From: an uncultured Solirubrobacterales bacterium
Lineage (GTDB): Bacteria > Actinomycetota > Thermoleophilia > Solirubrobacterales > Solirubrobacteraceae
Direction of reading: 5' to 3'
Assembly (NCBI GenBank): GCA_937973575.1
Contig: CALJKH010000004.1
Span: 1-17,932, forward strand
Length of the DNA: 17,932 nt
Of this stretch, positions 13,952 to 17,932 are shown piece by piece (the first letter of the stretch is position 1; each line of letters opens with the position of its first letter). Under the pieces are notes generated by a model. The model made no database searches. It was not told the origin of the DNA and was given only the letters and a program-made list of their open reading frames with translations. Position numbers and translations under genes: made by a program.

Positions 13952-14389
13952 ATGTTCGTTCTAGTTACAGGAGCTGGTCGCGTCGGAGCCGCCGTTGCTA
14001 GGCAGGCTCTTGAAGGTGGCCACACGGTTTCCGTTCTCGACAAGGATGCCTTGTCCCACGAGCGGCTTGACCAAGGCATGGAGACAACCTGGGAGGAGTC
14101 GGGTGGACGCTTCACGGTTGGAGCCGCGCTTGAGACCTCGGCTCTGATCGCAGCGGGAATCGAGCAGGCGGATGTATTCGTCGCCGCAACCGGAGGCGAC
14201 AACACAAACCTTGTGGTTGCCCAAATCGCTGAGAAGCGTTTCGGTGTGTCCCGCGTGATCACCCGTGTTCTCGACCCGGCACGCGCCGAGTGGTACGGCC
14301 AGCGCGGCGGCATTGAAACGATCTGTGGGACAAGGGGAGCTATTGACATGGTCTCCTCCTCAATCGTCACCTCTAAGGCTGGAGACTGA
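13952..14389 (+). CDS. RCK_N / TrkA-N domain protein without RCK_C
   Basis: A 145-residue NAD(H)-binding RCK protein of the kind that gates K+ transporters. GAGRVG (7-12) is the Rossmann loop, Asp30 ends the second strand and suggests NAD over NADP, and ATGGDNTN (79-86) plus VSRVITRV (99-106) are typical TrkA-N elements. The C-terminal RCK_C domain is absent: the protein stops soon after the N domain. It corresponds best to CeoB of the mycobacterial CeoB/CeoC pair, which I recall as longer. It starts 9 nt after APC2. GTAGGATC (13939-13946) ends 5 nt before the ATG; AGGA could be a Shine-Dalgarno, or TAGGAT a promoter. Its stop overlaps the next ATG (TGATG). Which transporter it gates is unproven, since no TrkH/KtrB gene is present. 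Confidence 0.9.
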   Translation: MFVLVTGAGRVGAAVARQALEGGHTVSVLDKDALSHERLDQGMETTWEESGGRFTVGAALETSALIAAGIEQADVFVAATGGDNTNLVVAQIAEKRFGVSRVITRVLDPARAEWYGQRGGIETICGTRGAIDMVSSSIVTSKAGD

Positions 14390-15054
14390 TGTACGTCGTA
14401 ATTGCTGGTGGAGGCAAGGTTGGCGTCAACCTCGCGAAGGAGCTTCTTGCCAAGGGCTTCGAGGTCACTCTGATTGAGCAGCGCCGCGACCGTTACACAG
14501 TTCTCGAGGACGTACTTGAGCACGCTGTTCAGTACGGGGATGCAACAGAGATGTGGGTTCTTGAGCGCGCAGGCGTTCTCCGCGCCGATCTAGTTGTTGC
14601 TGTAACTGGAGACGATGAGGACAACATCATCATTTGCCAGATGGCTCGTGAGAAGTACATGTGCGAACGAATCGTCGCCCGAGTCAACAATCCCAACAAT
14701 GTCGAGCACTTCGAACTGCTTGGGATCCGCCCATATGTCTCGGCAACCAACATGATCCTGCGCTTGATTGAGCACGAGGTTCCCAACTTTGGGTTCGTCC
14801 ACCTTCTCGAGCTGGCAGACGACAAGCTTGAAATCATTGAGGTTGAGATAGCAAGCGGCTCCCCTGCGGATGGTCAGAGAGTTAGCGATGTTGCTCTGCC
14901 TGAAGGCAGTCTGATCATCAGTGTGCTGCGGGAAGACGGTGGCCTCGTTCCAACCGCCGAAACAGTCCTCACAGCAGGGGAAGAGGTGCTGGTTGTGCTC
15001 AGCCCAGGACTTGAAACTCAAGTCGCTGGCATCTTCACCGGCACACAGAGCTAA
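14389..15054 (+). CDS. trkA: TrkA-like K+ transport regulator (RCK_N + RCK_C)
   Basis: A 221-residue RCK protein with an N-terminal Rossmann domain: GGGKVG (7-12), Glu30 at the end of strand 2, YGDATE (49-54), VTGDDEDN (72-79), IVARVNNP (95-102). A C-terminal RCK_C-type domain follows (about 138-215), ending GEEVLVVLSPG. Such proteins sense NAD(H) or ATP and gate TrkH/KtrB-type K+ channels as ring assemblies. The size is like single-repeat actinobacterial CeoC rather than the double-repeat E. coli TrkA. The ATG overlaps the stop of the N-domain-only partner by one base, so the two are made together and likely form a hetero-oligomer. Being in one operon with two APC-USP proteins suggests these are its transport partners (inference). 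Confidence 0.92.
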   Translation: MYVVIAGGGKVGVNLAKELLAKGFEVTLIEQRRDRYTVLEDVLEHAVQYGDATEMWVLERAGVLRADLVVAVTGDDEDNIIICQMAREKYMCERIVARVNNPNNVEHFELLGIRPYVSATNMILRLIEHEVPNFGFVHLLELADDKLEIIEVEIASGSPADGQRVSDVALPEGSLIISVLREDGGLVPTAETVLTAGEEVLVVLSPGLETQVAGIFTGTQS

Positions 15055-15071
15055 ACCCACAGGAGGCACTC

Positions 15072-15554
15072 GTGGCGAATGCACCCTCACTTGGAGATGT
15101 AGCAGCGACGCTTGTTCGATTCGCAGAGGGGACTGAATGCCTCTCCGTGGGCGTTGTGATCCCGCAGGGCGATGATGTTGCGTCCGCGATCGTTCGCTAC
15201 GACGCTCTCGAGCAGGTGCTCACGGTTGCGGAGGGGGAGGAGGTCCGAAATGTTCCAGCGCTTGAGGGGCTTGGTGGAACCGCGCTAGGCGACATCCATC
15301 TTCATCGCTTCCCCGATTTTGAGATTGATCTAGACGAGAGCAAGATCACTGGTGCGGTTGGGGCGTTAGAGGACCTCGCTCGATCGCTTGAGTCCTTGGC
15401 TCAGCTGTTCGGTGAAGGAGCTCTTGCCTCCGGAGAATTCCGGACTAAGCCGCCTGCCGATCCCTTGGAACTTGGGACCAACGGCGACGGTGAATTTATA
15501 GTTTCCTGCGGTGATGTCGGCTTCGAAGTTCCCGAGAACTGGCCTACTCGCTAA
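15072..15554 (+). CDS. Uncharacterised acidic 160-residue protein at the end of the APC/RCK operon
   Basis: I do not recognise this family. The protein is soluble and acidic, with no signal peptide or membrane helix. The N-terminal half (about 20-80) alternates short strands (SVGVVIPQGDDVASAIVRY, VLTVAEGEEV); then comes an acidic HRFPDFEIDLDESK stretch and a helix (GALEDLARSLESLAQLFGEG, about 98-118). A Pro/Gly-rich segment precedes a final strand set (EFIVSCGDVGFEVPE). It has an excellent Shine-Dalgarno, AGGAGG (15061-15066), 5 nt before the GTG, and lies 17 nt after trkA, so it belongs to the same transcript and is well translated. A role linked to the transporters or RCK proteins is only suggested by position. 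It could also be an unrelated gene carried in the same operon. Confidence 0.78.
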   Translation: MANAPSLGDVAATLVRFAEGTECLSVGVVIPQGDDVASAIVRYDALEQVLTVAEGEEVRNVPALEGLGGTALGDIHLHRFPDFEIDLDESKITGAVGALEDLARSLESLAQLFGEGALASGEFRTKPPADPLELGTNGDGEFIVSCGDVGFEVPENWPTR

Positions 15555-15561
15555 GCCTCGG

Positions 15562-15567
15562 TAGTAT
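15562..15567 (+). promoter_or_regulatory. Possible -10 element of the tRNA-Gln gene
   Basis: TAGTAT matches TATAAT at four of six positions, including the key first two and last bases, and lies 15 nt before the mature tRNA 5' end. No good -35 is visible upstream, inside the end of the preceding gene. Confidence 0.25.
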
Positions 15568-15582
15568 CCGCGTTCACCTCAT

Positions 15583-15653
15583 TGGGGGATCGTCTAACGG
15601 CAAGACGCTCGGTTCTGGTCCGAGTAATCGGGGTTCGAATCCCTGTCCCCCAG
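15583..15653 (+). tRNA. tRNA-Gln (anticodon CUG)
   Basis: A complete 71-nt cloverleaf can be folded by eye. The acceptor TGGGGGA (15583-15589) pairs with TCCCCCA (15646-15652), discriminator G15653. The D stem is GTCT/AGAC and the anticodon stem CTCGG/CCGAG encloses loop TTCTGGT, giving anticodon CTG (15615-15617), which reads CAG. The T stem CGGGG/CCCTG (one G-U pair) holds loop TTCGAAT. CCA is not encoded. The gene ends 2 nt before the end of the convergent ABC gene. Confidence 0.96.
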
Positions 15654-15655
15654 CT

Positions 15656-17470
15656 TTAGGCCTTAAGTCCGCCGGCCTGTTCAATCCAGTCCTTGTGAAG
15701 CGCACTGAAGCGTCCCCCGGAATTGAGCAGTTCGTCGTGGGGGCCCGACTCAACGATGCGGCCGTGTTCAAGTACCACCACAAGATCCGCATTTCGAATG
15801 GTGGACAGGCGGTGGGCGATAACAATTGCTGTTCTGCCAGCCAGCAGGGTCTCAAGGGCGTTTTCGATCCGCTCTTCCGTATGAACATCGACATTTGAAG
15901 TTGCCTCGTCAAGAATCAGGATCTTGGGGTCGGCCACAAGAGCACGAGCGAAGGCAACTAGCTGCCTCTGTCCCGATGACAGCTGGACGCCGCGCTCTCC
16001 TACCAGGGCATCCCAGCCCTCTTTGAATCCCTCCACTACCGAGTCAAGTCCGACTGTCTTTCCTGCGGATTCGATCTCCTCGCGCGTGGCGTCGAGTTTC
16101 CCAAAGGCGATGTTGTCGGCCAGTGTCCCGCTGAAGAGGAAGGGCTCCTGCGGAACGATTCCCATCTGCGACCGGAGCGAATGAGAGGTAACGCGACGCA
16201 GATCGTGGCCGTCGACTAGCAGCTCGCCTTCTGTCGGATCGTGGAACCGGGCGGCTAGCTTCGCCAAAGTGCTCTTACCAGCGCCAGTTTCACCCACAAG
16301 TGCCACAGTGGTCCCAGCCGGGATTGTCATGGTGATTGAGTCCAGAGCTAGCGGTGTCTCGTCGGAATAGCGGAAGGACACGTCCTTGAGGTCGATTCGG
16401 CCATCAAGCTCACCGAGCTTCAGGGCGTCGGTGTGGTCCTTGAGGTCAGGTTCAGTGTCGAGCAGCTCGAAGATCTTGTCGAGAGCGGCCATGCCGGACT
16501 GGTAGGTCGTGTAAAGCTGACTGAGCTGCTGAATCGGGTCGAAGAAGTTGTTGAGGGCAGCTACGAAGGCGAAGACGACACCCACGCTGATTCGCCCGGA
16601 CACGGCTGCCTCGCCACCGACGAGCAGAATTCCTGCTGTTACTGCGGCGCTCAGCATCTCAACCGCGGGGAAGTAGCTCGCGTTGAGGTAGACGGTCTTC
16701 ATGTTCTCAGCTCGGTTGGCCTCGTTGAGAGCTGCAAACTCCTTAAGGTGCCGGGGTTCCTGGCCGAACGACCGAACTACCCTCACTCCCGAGAGAGTCT
16801 CCTGAAGGTAGCTCGTAATCGCAGCAATCCGCTCTCGCGTGCGGCGGTAAATATCGGCAGAAGCGATCCGATAGACGACGCCTCCCACCCAGAGGAGTGG
16901 GATGACCACGAAGGTTGCAAGCGCTAGTTGCGTATCGAGGTACAGCAGCACTGCGGCGGTTCCAAAGAGAGTGAGAGTCCCCTGGAAGAGCGACACGATC
17001 CCGTCGCTCACGAGCGAGTCGAGAGCCTCAACATCGTTGGTGAGCCGCGAGATGATCACTCCGGCCCGATTTCGGGAGTAGAAACCGATCGAGAGGGACT
17101 GGAGATGTGCAAAGAGCTCAATCCGGAGGTCAGCGAGTGCTCGTTGTCCGACCCATCCTGTCAGCCAGGTCTGGCCGGCAGTCGCCACCAGATAGACAAC
17201 GGCGCTGAGGAGAAACAGGCCAACTGTGGTGTCTAGTGCCCCAATGTCCTTCGGAGTGATGCCCTTGTCGATAGCCATCTTGGCCAGTGGAGCGGGCGCG
17301 ATTGAGGCCGCGGTAGCGAAGATCAGCGCCAAGAACATGAGCGACACCCGGCCGCGATAGGGGCGAAGCAGTCGGATCAAGCCCTTCAGCTTGCGTCCAC
17401 GGTCGCCTGTACCGCGGAATCGGCGACGGATGTCAGCGAGGCGGCCAGGTGCTGTCGCTTCGGCACTCAT
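15656..17470 (-). CDS. ABC exporter half-transporter, consensus catalytic subunit
   Basis: A 604-residue half-transporter with six membrane helices (about 40-310) and a nucleotide-binding domain (about 358-590). Motifs: Walker A GETGAGKST (393-401), Q-loop Gln441, signature LSSGQ (497-501), Walker B ILILDE (517-522) with catalytic Glu522, D-loop SNVD and H-loop His553. The coupling-loop region GFYSRNRAGVIISRLTNDVE (129-148) is typical of type IV exporters of the MsbA/LmrCD/TM287-288 kind. The second Gly of the signature is replaced by Ser, which fits a heterodimer with one degenerate ATP site. The start ATG overlaps the upstream partner's stop (ATGA), so the subunits are co-translated. Likely cargo is a lipid, peptide or drug; nothing here decides which. 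The 3' end abuts tRNA-Gln. Confidence 0.95.
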   Translation of the reverse strand: MSAEATAPGRLADIRRRFRGTGDRGRKLKGLIRLLRPYRGRVSLMFLALIFATAASIAPAPLAKMAIDKGITPKDIGALDTTVGLFLLSAVVYLVATAGQTWLTGWVGQRALADLRIELFAHLQSLSIGFYSRNRAGVIISRLTNDVEALDSLVSDGIVSLFQGTLTLFGTAAVLLYLDTQLALATFVVIPLLWVGGVVYRIASADIYRRTRERIAAITSYLQETLSGVRVVRSFGQEPRHLKEFAALNEANRAENMKTVYLNASYFPAVEMLSAAVTAGILLVGGEAAVSGRISVGVVFAFVAALNNFFDPIQQLSQLYTTYQSGMAALDKIFELLDTEPDLKDHTDALKLGELDGRIDLKDVSFRYSDETPLALDSITMTIPAGTTVALVGETGAGKSTLAKLAARFHDPTEGELLVDGHDLRRVTSHSLRSQMGIVPQEPFLFSGTLADNIAFGKLDATREEIESAGKTVGLDSVVEGFKEGWDALVGERGVQLSSGQRQLVAFARALVADPKILILDEATSNVDVHTEERIENALETLLAGRTAIVIAHRLSTIRNADLVVVLEHGRIVESGPHDELLNSGGRFSALHKDWIEQAGGLKA

Positions 17471-17932
17471 AGACCCGCCGTCTCCTTTTCGGGATCGTTG
17501 GTGTTGAGGAACACCGCATCCGGCATTCCCTTTTCGACGATTCGCCGATACAGGTCAGACGACTCAAGGAGCTGGTCATGCTGCCCGTGAGCCAGAAGCT
17601 TTCCCTCATCTAGGACTGCGATCTCGTCGGCAAGAGCGATGGTTGAAAGCCGGTGAGCAACGATGATCGTTGTCCGATCCTTCATGACGTCCTGAAGTGC
17701 CTCCTTGATTTCCCGCTCCGTAGAAGCATCGACTGAACTGGTTGCGTCGTCCAAGACGAGCACCCGCGGGCGCGTCAGGATGGCGCGAGCGATGGCGATC
17801 CTTTGCCTTTGACCGCCGGAGAGAGTGAGGCCGCGTTCGCCGATCCGCGTTTCGTAACCCTCAGGCAAGTCATCGATAAACCCAGCGGCCCGAGCCCGTT
17901 CTGCAGCGTCGGCAACTTCGGCATCAGTGGCA
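17467..17932 (-). CDS. ABC exporter half-transporter with degenerate ATP site, 5' part cut by window edge
   Basis: Only the last 154 codons are inside the window; the frame stays open to the right edge, so the gene begins beyond it. The visible part is the end of a nucleotide-binding domain: a helical segment (ATDAEVADAAERARAAGFI), signature LSGGQRQR, Walker B VLVLDDATSSVD, and H-loop IIVAHRLSTI. The catalytic Glu after Walker B is replaced by Asp (LDD), as in the degenerate-site subunit of heterodimeric exporters such as TM287, while its signature is canonical. The stop overlaps the partner gene's ATG by 4 nt. Internal TTG/ATG codons near 17868 are not the real start, because homology continues upstream of them. 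Confidence 0.92.
   Translation of the reverse strand, partial: ATDAEVADAAERARAAGFIDDLPEGYETRIGERGLTLSGGQRQRIAIARAILTRPRVLVLDDATSSVDASTEREIKEALQDVMKDRTTIIVAHRLSTIALADEIAVLDEGKLLAHGQHDQLLESSDLYRRIVEKGMPDAVFLNTNDPEKETAGL

Noticed and set aside
13654..14523. 289-residue reverse-strand frame opposite APC2 and the first RCK gene
   Set aside because: Thr/Ser/Pro-rich antisense shadow crossing two well-supported genes.
15658..15679. AGGCC-N12-GGCCT hairpin as a terminator after tRNA-Gln
   Set aside because: Only 5 bp with a 12-nt loop, inside the ABC coding end, and no T run on either side.
16433..17236. Two rightward frames (164 and 102 residues) opposite the ABC exporter gene
   Set aside because: Charged antisense shadows of the transmembrane domain, no recognisable content.
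1..17932. CRISPR arrays, insertion sequences, phage or defence genes
   Set aside because: No regularly spaced repeats, transposase motifs, terminal repeats or defence-type domains were found in either strand.

Overview
The window looks like chromosomal DNA from an actinobacterium (Actinomycetota). It is moderately GC-rich by eye, uses GTG and TTG starts, and carries a glutaredoxin-like gene next to rex, a K+-independent proton pyrophosphatase, and paired RCK/TrkA proteins beside an APC permease, all common in that phylum. An uncultivated Thermoleophilia-like lineage is my best guess, but the class is not certain. Coding density is very high and no stretch without a gene reaches 150 bases. I see no insertion sequence, phage gene or CRISPR array.

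Left part (1-6439). A membrane O-antigen ligase/polymerase-like gene runs leftward off the edge. Diverging from it is a compressed operon: tsaE, tsaB, rimI, tsaD, a glutaredoxin-like gene, rex, a YbdK-type carboxylate-amine ligase and a DUF1844-like protein. It combines the t6A tRNA-modification enzymes with redox and thiol functions. Most neighbouring genes overlap by 1-17 bases.

Middle (6440-9798). hppA, the H+-pumping membrane pyrophosphatase, has its own Shine-Dalgarno and ends at a textbook intrinsic terminator. A saccharopine dehydrogenase-like reductase converges on that terminator from the right.

Right-centre (9799-15554), the most interesting part. One rightward operon encodes two different APC-superfamily transporters, each with a cytoplasmic universal-stress-protein (USP) like tail. 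A 70-residue two-helix membrane protein lies between them. Two RCK/TrkA NAD-binding regulators and a 160-residue orphan protein follow. The architecture recalls KimA-type K+ importers, which have an APC fold and a USP-like c-di-AMP-binding tail, combined with Trk-type RCK gating subunits but with no TrkH/KtrB channel. My hypothesis is a multi-component K+ (or amino acid) transport system, possibly an APC1/APC2 heterodimer with the small protein as an accessory subunit. The divergent control region holds a perfect 7-bp inverted repeat with 20-nt centre-to-centre spacing.

Right end (15555-17932). A tRNA-Gln(CUG) gene is followed by a convergent pair of half-size ABC exporter genes transcribed leftward. 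They look like an asymmetric heterodimer. The upstream subunit, cut by the window edge, has Asp in place of the Walker B catalytic Glu, and its partner has a non-canonical LSSGQ signature. Together these would form one degenerate and one consensus ATP site.

Several genes that begin transcripts lack a Shine-Dalgarno but have a -10-like hexamer 6-8 bases before the start codon, which suggests leaderless mRNAs. Genes inside operons and hppA often have strong Shine-Dalgarno sequences.
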